The notes under the pieces are model-generated. The model made no database searches and had not been told where the DNA came from. It saw only the letters and a list, made by a program, of their open reading frames with translations. A stretch of DNA of 64,000 nucleotides from Diospyros lotus (lineage: Eukaryota; Streptophyta; Magnoliopsida; Ericales; Ebenaceae), in NCBI RefSeq assembly GCF_014633365.1, contig NC_068349.1, positions 18,304,753 to 18,368,752 on the forward strand. Direction: 5' to 3'. Position 1 is the stretch's first letter, and the number at the start of each line of letters is the position of its first letter. The position numbers and the translations under genes were made by a program. Of this stretch, positions 1 through 11,289 are shown piece after piece.

Positions 1-953
1 CATATCTTTGTGATTGTTCTAGTTCCTTGGTGGATCTTGCTGTGAACGTAACCTGTGTGGTTTTGGGGAGAAGATTTGATGTTCTGGCCGAGAGGGTTTT
101 AGGCTCTGATTTGGGGGTTTTCGTGGCTTGGTTCTTGTGTGCTTCTGTGAGGCTTGATGTCCCTATTTTTTGGAGTTACCTGGGTGGTACACACTGGACA
201 GATCCAGATCTGAGCCTTGACAAGATCTTTTACAGGGAGTGTTCTTGTTTACTCTTCTGCTATCTTGGTTGTTTCGATATCTGTTTTGGTTTTACATATA
301 TTTTGTTCTAACCCTCTGTTTTGGTAAGTTTTCTTCCGCAACATAATCCATTTCCTTATGGGTGCAAGTTAAAGCAAATACCTCTTCACTCAAGAGTCAA
401 GAATAGGCAGATGAGGAGAAAGAAAGAAAGGCCTAGCTTCATTAATGAATATATTTACATCTGCCCCTTTTTTTGGTTATCATCCGATCCTTTCGTTCCT
501 TAAGGGTTTAATACTCTATTCATTTAAAATCACACCCTTCCCCTCTAGACTTTTGCCTACCAACCTACATGGAGAGATCACCATATCCCTTTCCCTTTCC
601 TCCTACTTCAGATGTTCCATGCCAAACTAGGACAACTCCATCAGCAATATGCAGTAAAAATGTAAAAAACGAAAACAATTCAAAATGCACTAAGTGCTTC
701 AAACTCTAAAATAAGTCCGAGAAGAAGAATAAACCATTGCTTGAAAACCCAGAGAGGGTAAGGATGAGTACTTGATTGCATAACGTCCATAAGAACACAT
801 TGAGAGTTTTTTCAATACATAATGAAGTGACAGATATTAGCAATGACGAAACAGATAAGCAGCAGCTAAAGAAGATTAGATGCAGAAGGAGAAGAGAAGA
901 TAACAGCAGTAAGGAGGGGGAGTCTACATTAGCAAAAATGCCGCTCACCTCAG

Positions 954-962
954 TTTTTTTTT

Positions 963-993
<31 letters not shown>

Positions 994-998
994 GGGGG
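954..998 (+). repeat. T19-G26 homopolymer junction
   Basis: A run of 19 T (954-972) is followed directly by 26 G (973-998), then a G/A-rich tail. Such tracts can form triplex or G-quadruplex structures and are prone to sequencing length errors, so the exact count is uncertain. Confidence 0.85.
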
Positions 999-1094
999 AG
1001 GGGAGAGGGAGGGTGTAATGGAGGATATGGGAAATAAAAGGGGAAACGGAAGTGGAATACTGTCAAAAAAATTATGGGAAACTAGAAGTACAAA

Positions 1095-1560
1095 ACAATT
1101 AAGAATAGAAAGGGTTTGCAAGTAACTTTGGCAAACCAGAGAGAGACAATTAGGGGACAAACGAGAACGGCTTGTGGATCGTTACAAGAAACACAAGCAA
1201 TAAATCAGAAAAGTACATAGTTTTAAGTTCTGGGGGAGTAGTTTCCTTAGAATTTGTTTCCAAGTTATTGCTAGCTTCTTTCAAGTTCTCTTCGGTTCTT
1301 CATCTCATACAACAAAACTTACAAAAAAGTATCCTGATTAAGAAGCAATGAACAATTAAGAATAGCATGGGCTTGCAAGTAACTTTGGAAAAACAGATAA
1401 ACAATTAGGGAGCAAATCAGAATTGCTTGGGGGTCATTACAGGAAACACAGGCAATAAATCACACAAGTAGCCAGTTTTTAAATTTCTGGGAACTAGTTT
1501 CCAAGCTCTTCCTAGCTTGTCTGAAGTTCCCTTCGGGTTTCATCTCATATTAGAAACATT
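1095..1560 (+). repeat. Imperfect tandem duplication, two copies
   Basis: Copy 1 (about 1095-1311) and copy 2 (about 1350-1560) share the same order of blocks: ACAATTAAGAATAG, GCTTGCAAGTAACTTTGG, ACAATTAGGG, AAACACA(A/G)GCAATAAATCA, and a closing TTCATCTCATA. They have diverged by substitutions and small indels. The repeat lies in the presumed PLAC8 intron and has no coding content. Confidence 0.75.
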
Positions 1561-2753
1561 CTAAGAAGCAATGACAGGGATGCGGATACTGAAAACTGAC
1601 ATAGATAGGAACATGAATATGCCAAGGATACTGCAGAAAAAGTAATCTTCCAAATATTCTTTATTAGTAATTTATGAACATAATAATTGAAAAACACTAA
1701 AAGTATAGAAACTCTACTAAATCCAAGATGAAGATCCTATTCAATCCATAATAACAGTAATTTATAATACTAATAACTTAAATCTATAATAATGATGGTA
1801 TAAACATTGTTCAACATTCAGCAGAAAGGTAAATATTTTTGTTAAAAGTTGTAACTAGACTCAACCTGCATTTGTTTTTTTATTCCTCAACCAAAAATTT
1901 TATCCCAAATAATATTCCAAAAATCTACTAAAAAACATCCAAATAATATTCCAAAAACCCTACTAAAAACCACAGCCACATCATTATTATGTCAATTCAT
2001 GGACATATGTGTTTATCGTGGGTCATGGACATATCTAAAAGTAAAAATAATAATAATAAATTAGGACACATCACATAACATGTCCAATGAGTATTTCTAT
2101 CAGATCGTCAATATAAAGTGTCTCTGCTTCCTAGTAAACAACCATTTCACTATTTTCATGATACATCGTAATTCGATTAAATGGTTGCACATTGCTCCTG
2201 CCAAATGGAGTTTCTTGTTAACTATAATTTAACCTAGTAAAACCACTAAATTATGTTCTCAACAAAAGATGGTACCAGATGCAAGTAGAATGTAATTCTT
2301 ATTACTTCAAGAAGTGGAGGAATTTTGTTTATAGTTAACAACAATAATTAGATGAGCCCAGGAAGCTTTAAACATGAGATCGGGGGTGTGCCCTTTTGGA
2401 AGTTCAAATATGCCTCTCAATTAAGACTGCAATTTAGTAGTATTCAGATTATATATGTTTCATGTGACTAGATAATTCAGAGGCATTAATTAACTTGGCT
2501 TCCATCTTAAAAAGTAAAATAACGCCAGACTTAGGACCATAAATTAACAACTCTCATGCAATTCCAGTCGTCCATCAATTTAACCAAAAGGAATTCAGGA
2601 TAAAAAGAAAAAAAAAAAAAAAAAAACCAAATCCTAGTAAAATTAAGTCCAGGGGATCAGGCAAAACAAAATGAAATTGAAAGCAGAAGCAGATTCAAGA
2701 ATCAAACAAATTAAATGAAAAGTACACTAGAAATCACAATGCACAGCAATTAC

Positions 2754-3011
2754 CACCAAATCGCAAAGCAGCAATCTGCATTGAAAAAAACCACACAACA
2801 CATCAGTGCACAGAGTATATATATATATATATATATATATGGAGAGAGAGAATGGGGGGGGGGGGGGGGGGGAGGAGGGGAGGGAGAGAGAGAGAGAGAG
2901 AGTACAAGGAGTGTCGGCTCGAATTGTGCTGATAAGATCAGAGTGCCATAGATTCCGGTAATTCTGGCGAACCTTCATCTTCTCCATATGCGCCTGCAAT
3001 GCCGTCGACAT
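2754..3011 (-). CDS. PLAC8-family protein, 5' end: exon 1 and 22-nt microexon (partial)
   Basis: Exon 1 (3011-2906) codes for 35 residues starting MSTALQAHMEKMKVRQNYRN and containing NLWHSDLISTIRADTP, the N-terminal signature I recall for a plant cysteine-rich PLAC8-type family. It ends in phase 1 at donor GTACTC. Acceptor TTTCAATGCAG opens exon 2 (2775-2754), which adds YCCFAIW and the first two bases of a Cys or Trp codon, then donor GTAATT. The splice joins in frame and yields the CCFA(L/I)W motif expected right after ADTPY. PLAC8 proteins are small cysteine-rich, often membrane-associated proteins; the exact role here is unknown. The remaining exons are not visible in the window. The gene is divergent to the CCT gene at 52832. 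The family is well supported; the microexon rests on splice logic and motif continuity. Confidence 0.78.
2776..2905 (-). repeat. PLAC8 intron 1, built of simple repeats
   Basis: This 130-bp intron reads, on the gene strand, GT, a (CT)n tract, a run of 19 C (G on plus, 2854-2872), a second CT block, a (TA)n tract (about 2816-2840), a possible branch site CACTGAT, a T-rich tract and CAG. Almost none of it is non-repetitive. Confidence 0.75.
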
Positions 3012-3238
3012 CTCTTCCGTAACTCCCTAGCTCTCCAAGACGACGGCGATGACGAGCGGGAAGTCCACCGAGCAACGACTTTTATAGATGGAAGTACAGC
3101 TTGGGGCTCCATGTCCGAACAAACGAAAAGCTCCAAAGTTGGCGGAGCCGACGATAACCTTTCCAATTAGATTAAACAGTTCGTACCGTGCCGGCGTTGG
3201 AGATGTGACATCATAAAGAGGAAAATTTTAAGGAAAAT
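2975..3238 (-). promoter_or_regulatory. PLAC8 5' leader and residual promoter, with overlapping upstream ORF
   Basis: Only about 227 bp separate the PLAC8 start codon (3011) from the retrotransposon LTR beginning at 3239. Within it a 63-codon upstream ORF (3166-2975, minus) starts before the main ATG and ends inside exon 1 in another frame, so it could dampen translation. No convincing TATA box is visible. The leader is GC-rich, unlike the flanking repeats. Confidence 0.45.
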
Positions 3239-4075
3239 TGTAACAACTTAAATGAGTTTAGTTCTTATAATACTTAACGTGAGTTTAATGACATTTTAAA
3301 TGTGGGTCTAAGTATTTTAATATTTAATAATAAATTACTTTGATGACATATAAATAATTTTAAATTGTATAATTTTATAGTTCTTGTGATCCTGAAAATA
3401 AGTGTATGGATCTAATTTTTAAAAAAATAAAAATAATGTAATGGGTCACAAGGGAGATGCTTGTCATATTGAGTAAGGAAGAGGGGTAATTAAGGGAATG
3501 TGGAGTATATATATATATGTATATATGTGAGAGAAGGGCTTTGCTTTTCCCTAAGTGAAGAATAGAAATTGGAGAAGGGAGAGAGAGCCGAACGGGAGAG
3601 AGGGAGAGAAAAGCCAAGGTGAGTAGGTTCTTCCTCTTCCATTCTTTCTTGATTTTAAAGCCTCCAAGAGTAATTAATCAAGTTGAGATTGCTTCTCTTC
3701 TCCTTTTCTCTCCTATTTCTTTTATTTTGAGTGTAGGATCAAGTAAATTGGAGGGAAAATCATCTCAAGCAAGTCTTGCAAGGAGGAGGATTTCTAAAGG
3801 CAAGTTCTAAACTCTTTTTCTTCACTTTGATTCCCTTGTCTTTGGTATTTTTTCAAGAAAAGCTTGGTTTGGGAAGCTATGTAGAAATGGTTGTAAATCT
3901 CTCAAACCCTTTTTTTGATTTTGTTGGTTTCATTTGGATCTTGAAATAGAGGTTTTAGCACCCTTTAGGATGAGGGATAATGGTGGGATTGAAGTTTATT
4001 GGAGAATTTGAAGGTTTGGAATGGGTTTGAAGAGTGTTGGGGGTGTTTTGTTCGTCATTTTTGGGTTCTAGAGGT

Positions 4076-4215
4076 TCAACAGTCGACTCTGGGGTGTTAG
4101 GAGTCGAATTTGAATGAAGGATTCTCGGCTAGGTCGACTCTGGGCATGTGACAGTCGACTTTGCCTTGAGAGTTGACTCCTAGGTGTCGAAAGTCAACTG
4201 CTGCAGTAGACTACA
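4076..4215 (+). repeat. AGTCGACT word array in LTR
   Basis: The palindrome AGTCGACT and close variants (GTCGACTC, GGAGTCGA, AGTTGACT, AGTCAACT, AGTAGACT) occur about seven times, separated by non-repetitive spacers such as CTCTGGGGTGTTAGG. Confidence 0.75.
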
Positions 4216-5159
4216 CTGCGCACCCTATACTATTTCGGCCATAACTTTTTGTGTAGATATCTAATTAACAAACCGTTTGAAGTTTCATAAACTAGACTCG
4301 ATAAGCGTCGATTTGGTATATAATTTTTGGGTATTTGGACAAAAATTGGATGAGTTGGAGCCCGATGAACTAGAAACTAGAAATTAAAATCTTCAATTCC
4401 AATCCAATAATGCTTTGGTGTTTGAGGCATAACTATTTGTGGTATTGTCCAACTTGAAATCCATTTTTGTACAATAAACTAGGCTTATTAATCTTTGTTT
4501 TGGAATATATCTTGGATCATTTGAATATGTTTTGAGGCTGTAGCAATCGAGCCAGTCTTGGCATGGAATATGGAGTTCTTCCGTTTGAGAAATTTGCTTT
4601 ACCCCAATGTTCGGGAGATAAATAGTTTATTTTGGGGCATCATTGGAGTATGATGAGATTCACTGATAGGATAGATTATAATGCTTTTAGATTTAATTCT
4701 TTATGAGAATAGAAAAGGTTCCCTGAGCATTGTTGATGCATTTTGTATTTGCTAGCCAAGTAAGGCTATTTCTCCCTACATTTCTTTGTGGAATGATGTT
4801 GAACCTTATCGGGGTAGGTTCCAGATGGTTTCTATTTGGGGTGGTGTTATATTTTGATTTATTTATTATTACACATTGCATGGTGATGCATTGGGACATT
4901 GGGCTATGGGTTTGCATACATCTGGGATCATGTTTTGTGTTCAGTGATGGTGTGATCATTGGCATGACATGGTTGTCTTGTGAGTATCGACTTGTGTATT
5001 GTAGGTGAGCATGAACACATGGAGCATGTGTATGTGTGAGTTCTCATGTGGGCGTAGCATGGCTTGATGTTTGGCTTATGGGGGCCTTGACATCACGTTT
5101 ATGCTGCATAAGCCGTGCATTTCTTTATTTGTTGCATTGAATGTTGAGGATATGGGACT

Positions 5160-5340
5160 TTAGGGAATGATATGGTGTATACCTCGGGAGTCTTTGGATG
5201 TGGAAGTTGTTTGGGCCTAGTGGGGAATGATCTGGTGTATACTCCACGGGTGTACTCGGTGGGGAATGATCTGGTGTATACTCCATGGGTGTACTTTTAG
5301 ACTTCGAGGAATGATCTGGTGTATACCTCGGAAGTCTATA
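5160..5340 (+). repeat. Short tandem array around GGAATGATCTGGTGTATAC
   Basis: Four copies of GGAATGAT(C/A)TGGTGTATAC followed by TCC or CTCGG(G/A)AGTCT. This occupies the same relative LTR position, before the CTTGCTGAG block, as the larger array at 39770-40190 in the related solo LTR. Confidence 0.75.
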
Positions 5341-5953
5341 GTAGCCTATATTGGGTTATAACAGGTTTGTATGAGGGATTTGGGGGCTAATGTGTGTCTT
5401 GTCTTATGTGGACCCCAAGGACTATGTGTGTGCATTGATGCACTTACGTTATGATTTGGCATCGTGGTACATGGCATGGTTTGATATGCAATACATATCA
5501 TGGGTGGGTATATTTATGGGCGAGTCAGCTATCAGCCATGTTATCCTTTTTATATATACACTTGCTGAGTCTTGTGACTCACTCTTGCTTTACATCATTC
5601 TCGGTAAGCGTGGAAAAGTAGTCGAGGGTGGGACCAAGCTTAGTTCTCCCTATGTTAGATGTTGTGTACAGAGTCACCATAACCGAAAGATTCTTGGACG
5701 TTTTGTCTTGTTTTGAGTCCAAGAAGGATATTGTCTTGTTATGCTAGACATGGTCTTTTTGTGTGTGCGGGCATGTGAGCTCTAATGTTGTCATCAAAGA
5801 ATGTATACTATAAGATTTTTGCTTCCGTTGTGTATATTAATTGAAATCTCTTTTGAGATGTTTTGTTGAAGTTTGCATCTGTATCCTTTTCGTAAGAGCT
5901 TCCTCTTGAAACTCCTATGTTTACAGGACTTTCGGGAGCGGGTCCTTACAAAG

Positions 5954-5988
<35 letters not shown>

Positions 5989-5997
5989 AATATATAT

Positions 5998-6740
5998 CTA
6001 AACCCATCCGAATACACCATATCATATTCAAGCATAAGACACAAAGAAAATAGTCTCATTCGTATATACCCTTCCATATCTGAATAAGAGACTGATATAT
6101 ATATATATATAAAGCTATCTAGATGTACCCACTCGCATCCGAATAAGAGACCCATATATATATGTAGCTATCCGGATGACTCTCTCATATTTGAATGTCA
6201 CCCACGATGTAGCTTAATACATATCCGAATGATTGTTGGCCATTCGAATACCTCTTGTAGAATATATATATATTACACATCCGAATACCATTCTTAAGCC
6301 CTAAAGGCCATATTCGAATAAGCATTTTTCCATATTTGAATAACCCCCCAAAGCCCACCTAATTCGAATGCCCAAGGGACCATATCCGAATAGATCACAA
6401 TAATAGCAAATTCAGGCCCGATTTTGACCTTAATGAAGCCAAAATCTCTCAAAACATGAAAGTTGTAGATAATTTTCTTATCGTTCCATATCATCTTGAA
6501 TCATCTCAATCGAACTCGGAGGAGAGATTTATTCCTTGATTACCAAATGATGTTGAAACTACCTAGAATAGCCTCATCCAAATGAGTTCCTCCCATATCC
6601 GGATGAATTTCATGTAAGTTAACCAAATTATATTGATTTTTTCCTAACATTTGAATGCTACAGTGCCCTCATCCGAATGAATTTTCCTATCATCCGAATG
6701 TGCTAGAAATCATCCAAATGTGCCATTCAAATTCGTGATT
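5998..6740 (+). repeat. ATCCGAAT / ATTCGAAT word array
   Basis: More than twenty occurrences of ATCCGAAT, ATTCGAAT, ATCCGGAT, ATCTGAAT, ATTTGAAT and ATCCAAAT, each flanked by different sequence (for example CCC, CAC, CCATATCCGAATG). The word is near-palindromic. Spacing is irregular, so this is not a simple satellite. Confidence 0.85.
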
Positions 6741-8151
6741 TACTGTAGCAGATTTGACCATGCTTTATTCTTTTAGGTATATATCCCTGTGCTGATATCC
6801 GATTTAAGATCCGCTTAATGCTTTAGAAACTAGACTTCATAGGTTTCGATTCAATGTATTATTCGAATAATTTGGTTACGTTTTGAGCCCGTAACAACCC
6901 GATTAATTTCTGCCAAGAAATTCGTAACTTACTGTCTTCGTGTAATCTGGCCACATGGTATTTTTGGCCTATAACTTTCTGTTCCCATCTCCAAATTGAG
7001 ATCCATTTCTTGAGCTGTAAATTAGACATCCTAGGATTCATTTTGATATATTACCCACATTATTTGGCTTCATATTGAGTCAGAAATGGCCAGTCATTGT
7101 TGGCCAAAAATCTGGAATTTTACTATTTTGAATTGTGCATCGTTGTAATCTTTGTGGAATAACGTTTTGTGGTTAATTCCAATTGTGAATCCGTTTGTTG
7201 TTCTTGAAACTAGAGTTCTTGAACCTAAATTTCAATTTTTTTTTTTTGGGCAATTGATCAAATATCGGACCCAAATCAGTCCCTTAAAATCACCCAAAGA
7301 TATAAAAAATTAAAGAATCCTTGATATATAACTCTTTTTGGGTTGCTCATTCTTTCTTATAGTTGAGCTATGAGCATGAATGCAAGTAAATGCATACTAA
7401 CTCTAGTTAAATGAATTTAAGGAAATTATATGATGGGAAGAATAGCATATTAAATCTATAATACTCCTCAAATGGTGAATCAATATTTAACCTTAAATAA
7501 CATCTTCCAAATTAATTCGGTGTTATAAATGGTGTGATAAATTGCATCATGAGTGTGGTAAATATTATAAAGTAAGATATGCTGGATTTATCTGATGATG
7601 GTGAGAGACTCGGTATGGGTGAATGGTATTGAAAGTATTTATATTGGGAAAACAATGATTTGAATGCATGTGATTGGTAAATGCATACATGATGCATACA
7701 TGTACATGATATATATATATCTCTTGTGTATCTATTATTTTGCGCGAAGGGAAAGGGTACCCTAGAGCACCTAGCGTGAGACAAGGTGGCCATAGCCTGA
7801 TAGGTTAGCTCATTTATTTGTGAAATTCTATTCACACGATGCACTTTTGCATGTGTTGATTGAAGGTTTGCGAGCCCGTGAGATTTGATACTGACATTGA
7901 ATTTATATGCACATTTGTATACTGTACATGGTGGCATGATACATCTAAATTGGAATTGATGAAGCCATAAACTATGAATCTTGTACATGACTATTAAGTC
8001 ATTGATTACTCTTTTAGTGTCACCACGTTCTTGGATCCTATTCATTATTCATTGTTTCTCGAACTTGCTGAGCCTTGTGGCTCACTTGATCTCCTTTTCC
8101 ATTCTAGGTAAAGGAAAGGCTTTTATTGGGGGAGAGTCTAGTGGGACTAAG

Positions 8152-10621
8152 TTTAATACCCGAGAAATTTGGGTTAATTAAAAATAAGCAATTTATTAGA
8201 GAAATGAGATTTTAGAGAAAATTGGTATTTGAATAGCCCAAAAAATTGACCAAATCGACTGCCGGGAGTGCCCTAGAGCCGAGATGCCAAAGGAAAATGA
8301 TGTGGAATTAACAAGCACCCCGAGATAGGATTTATGGTGTTGAAAGAAATTGGATCGGGAATAGTTTTCGGTACAACAAAAATGCAGCTGCCAATTAGGC
8401 TGCAATACCGAATTGTTATAGACAACTTCCCGAAAGTCAATGGAAGCTTGAGGGGGCTTCGATTTTTTATGAGAAACAACCCTTCAATGGTTTCAGGAAG
8501 AAACGAGAGGATTTGTGGCCAAAACAAAGATTCGGGCCTAAGTGCAATTTTTGAAAATTGCTAGAAGGAAGCCGAAACGATATCTTTTCGAAATCCTCAA
8601 GGGTCAAATTGATATTTTAGGACTTGAGAGTTTTGAAATCAATTATCAAAAGTCAAGGGGTTTGGTGAAAGAGGGCCAAAATGAGAAAACCAAAATCAGT
8701 GGGGTAAAAGTGCAAAAACTCAAAAATGGCAGCATGGGCAAATCTGACCAGCACATGGCCAGTCATCCATGGATGATTTTGGCCATAGGGTTGCACGAGA
8801 AATATTCAGGGGAGCAACTTTTGCAAAGGAAGATCTGACAAAAGCCATCGTGGTGGCCAGATTTTGAAGAAAAAGCAGCTGAAAGTTGGCCAGATTCTTT
8901 GTGTGCCTGCAACTCCTCTTTTTGGTCGGATAAGGCTTGCTCGAGGTCGATCCAGGGGTGGGTGAAGCTCTAAAGTAAGTGGGTCGAGTGGTCAAGGGCG
9001 TTTGAGGGCTCGATTTTGCTTATAAATAGGCATTCGAAGTGGTCGAAAAGGGAGAGAGTTTGGCTTCAAAATTGGCTGCGATAACGAACAAATTGGAGCT
9101 CCAAATTAAGGGGCTTTTGTTTCTCATGAGGAGAGAAAGATATCTGGAGAATTTCAGGTATTTTGGTGGAGGTTTGATGGCTATTTGAAGCTCGTTGGAA
9201 AAATGGGGCGGACGGTATGGATGAGGCTTCAAGCCTTCAGTTGATAACCTTCCGGTGGTCTTTTCGAGCCAAGAATGGTACCATGTTGATCGACTAGAGG
9301 AGGGCTTGCAAGTGGTGGAAGAAACCAGCATCGCCGGCGATCGGACCGCCGGAGAAGACGACCAGCGTGTGCCAGTCACGCGTTGCATCTCACGTGCGCC
9401 CAGTCGCCCTAGCACGTGTGGGTGCGTGGGGCTTGGAAAAATTCTGAAAAAAATATAGAAAAATCCAGAAAATTATTTTCTACACCAAAAAGCCTCGTTT
9501 TGCGTGAAAACGCAATGTCCAGGTAAGTTTAGTATTTTTCCTTTGAATTTTATAGTTTATTATGAATTTTTGTGAAATTAGATTTGAGAAAATAGTCCCG
9601 AGGTATTTATTGGAATTTTCAAAGAGGAAAAATGAGAGAAAATGAAGAAAAATGAAATAAATGGAATATTGAGGATATTTAGTGATGAAATATCATTTTG
9701 ATGATTGAGGTGATCAAGATGATGTGATTTGTGCAACGTTTGAGAGTTGGCAAGAGAATCAAGGTCAGACACGCATATCGAGGCGATGCACGCTTTTCGA
9801 GAAAATGTAAGTTTATCTCAAAAGATGAGTTATCCTATCCTATATGATACTTATGAGATGATTGTTTATATGCATGTTATTTATGAATGCAATATTAATT
9901 TGTCATATTGCCTGGAAAGTCATAATATTGCATGGCACGATATTATTGTCATATTGATATTTGTGCATGGAAATGGGATGTCGCCCCCAGAGTGTAGCCA
10001 TAATTCCCCAAGGGCATTGAGGGAATAACGTTAGGCTTATCTTGTAGAGGTTCGAGATTTGCCTAGGATTCCTAGCCGGGTTTGTGGGCCAAGGAAGTTA
10101 CACTAAGGGCAAATGTTGTTCATGTTATTGCATCATGCATTCGTATATATGTTTTGGACCCTTACTAGAAGTTTCATATTCTAATGGGTTATGCCCGTGG
10201 AACATTTAACGTTCCAGTTTAGACTTGCAGCTTAGGCAAGGAGCAGGTTGAGATAAGACGGCACATGATGGCGTGGCCGATGGATTCTGCGAGCTGATTT
10301 GGATATGTTTTAGTTTATGCTTTATTAATGATTGGTCTTGTTAGAATATTATGGAATCTCCATGTATTTATGTATTTCAATATTGAGGATATGATGTTAA
10401 TTATGGTATGAATTCTTATGTTATAAATAAAGTGACTTGATTATGTACCATATTAGGTTTCGATTATTGCTTCTGCATTTTTAATGATTTGCTGGGGTTT
10501 TGTTTGGTATTCGGTACTTAAGTTTAAGTTATGTAACGAGAAAGAAAGAAAAAAATAATTTATGTATAATTTGGGCCCCAACATAGTGACACGCTCGGTA
10601 AGAGAAAAGCGGGGTGTTACA
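8152..10621 (+). mobile_element. Nested solo LTR (Ty3/gypsy, TGTAATACCC-like start)
   Basis: Begins TTTAATACCCGAGAAATTTG, apparently a mutated TG start, and ends CGGGGTGTTACA. It is flanked by CTAAG (8147-8151) and TTAAG (10622-10626), a 5-bp target duplication with one mismatch. Removing it reunites the outer LTR. It includes a TGGCCA-rich stretch (8750-8905) and a GC-rich leader-like region (9300-9430). No coding domain is present. Confidence 0.62.
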
Positions 10622-10931
10622 TTAAGGTCTAGGGATAGTGGTGTATGGAGACACGTCCTAACTTAAAGATCCTTAGTAGCATTTTTGAGAGCCTTGTAAT
10701 GAAATGAGTTTTATTTTGTTAATTTACCCTAGAGCCTCTTATTTATTTTGTACGACCTTTGAGCCTAGACTTTTGAGGTATTAAAAATGTAATTGAATCT
10801 TACTTAAGTTTTTGCTGCTAGTAATGAAAGGAATTGTTTGTTTTAATATGGTCTTGTTCTATATCATCACTGTGACGACCTCCTTTTGAATATCCTATGC
10901 TAGCTGAAATATTTGAGAGTAGACCCTTACA

Positions 10932-11283
10932 GAAATGCTATGCTGACAAAAGATTCTTGTACCCTATGATAGCAAGGGTGAGAGATGATCTATAATAAGA
11001 AAATGTGATATAGAAAGAGGTTGTCATCGGACAAGATATGCCTGAGATCCATAAAATTTATCTTGATTAAGATTTCGTTCAGATTTATTTAAATTCGACC
11101 TAAATTCACCCCACATGTAATAAATGGATTTAATGGATTTGGACCTTGATGAATTTGAATTGAATCCAAATTTCTTACATAGATATTTACTATTAATATG
11201 TGTTGTCACAAAAAATGTAAAATAAAAATTAGTAATAATAAATAAACGAGTCAACTGGAACTAATTGGGCTGAGCTAAGAAAA
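10932..11283. other. AT-rich spacer, nothing recognised
   Basis: I see no coding, structural RNA or clear repeat signal here beyond AT-rich, low-complexity sequence. Confidence 0.5.
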
Positions 11284-11289
11284 GAATCA

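Larger units (their letters stand above)
1..2753. other. Non-coding stretch downstream of the PLAC8 microexon, probably intron
   Basis: No convincing exon is visible on either strand. Relative to the minus-strand PLAC8 gene this stretch follows the donor GTAATT at 2753, so it should be intron 2 unless the gene is broken. I looked for codons matching the cysteine-rich block that should follow the microexon and found none. The sequence is AT-rich with homopolymer runs and one imperfect tandem duplication. The open frame at 27-311 (+) shows no recognisable domain. Confidence 0.4.
3239..5950 (+). mobile_element. Tekay-type Ty3/gypsy LTR, probably solo
   Basis: Starts TGTAACAAC and ends GGGTCCTTACA, the TG...CA pattern of the Tekay-type LTRs elsewhere in this window. 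Internal landmarks match the solo LTR at 37977: a TATATATA-rich U3, the conserved prompt CTTTTTGTGTAGATATC-like block, the CATAAACTAGACT block, and CTTGCTGAGTCTTGTGACTC near 5561. No primer-binding site or gag follows, so it appears to be a solo LTR. Flanking 5-mers (AAAAT and AAGAC) do not match, so no target duplication is seen. It sits about 230 bp upstream of the PLAC8 start. Confidence 0.65.
5951..10931 (+). mobile_element. 5'-truncated Tekay-type LTR, interrupted by a nested LTR
   Basis: The right part ends GTAGACCCTTACA at 10931 and matches the ends of neighbouring Tekay-type LTRs. The left part (5951-8151) carries the ATCCGAAT word array, the CTAGACTTCATAGG block and CTTGCTGAGCCTTGTGGCTC near 8066. 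A second LTR (8152-10621) sits inside it. No TG start is visible; the sequence abuts a (CA)n microsatellite (about 5954-5982) next to the previous LTR, so the 5' end is probably lost. Confidence 0.55.

Noticed and set aside
27..311. 94-codon open frame as a gene
   Set aside because: No recognisable domain, composition like random non-coding DNA, and on the opposite strand to the PLAC8 gene.
1..2740. Remaining PLAC8 exons
   Set aside because: I searched by eye for codons of the expected cysteine-rich block and found no match; a translated search with the family profile would decide.
3234..5955. Target-site duplication for the first Tekay-type LTR
   Set aside because: AAAAT and AAGAC differ; the LTR call rests on end motifs and alignment with related LTRs only.
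5998..6740. Spaced short repeats resembling a CRISPR array or operator cluster
   Set aside because: Word length is about 8 bp, spacing is irregular, and the site is within a retrotransposon LTR.
7512..8045. 177-codon open frame, minus strand
   Set aside because: It lies antisense within a Tekay-type LTR, and related LTRs do not keep it open.
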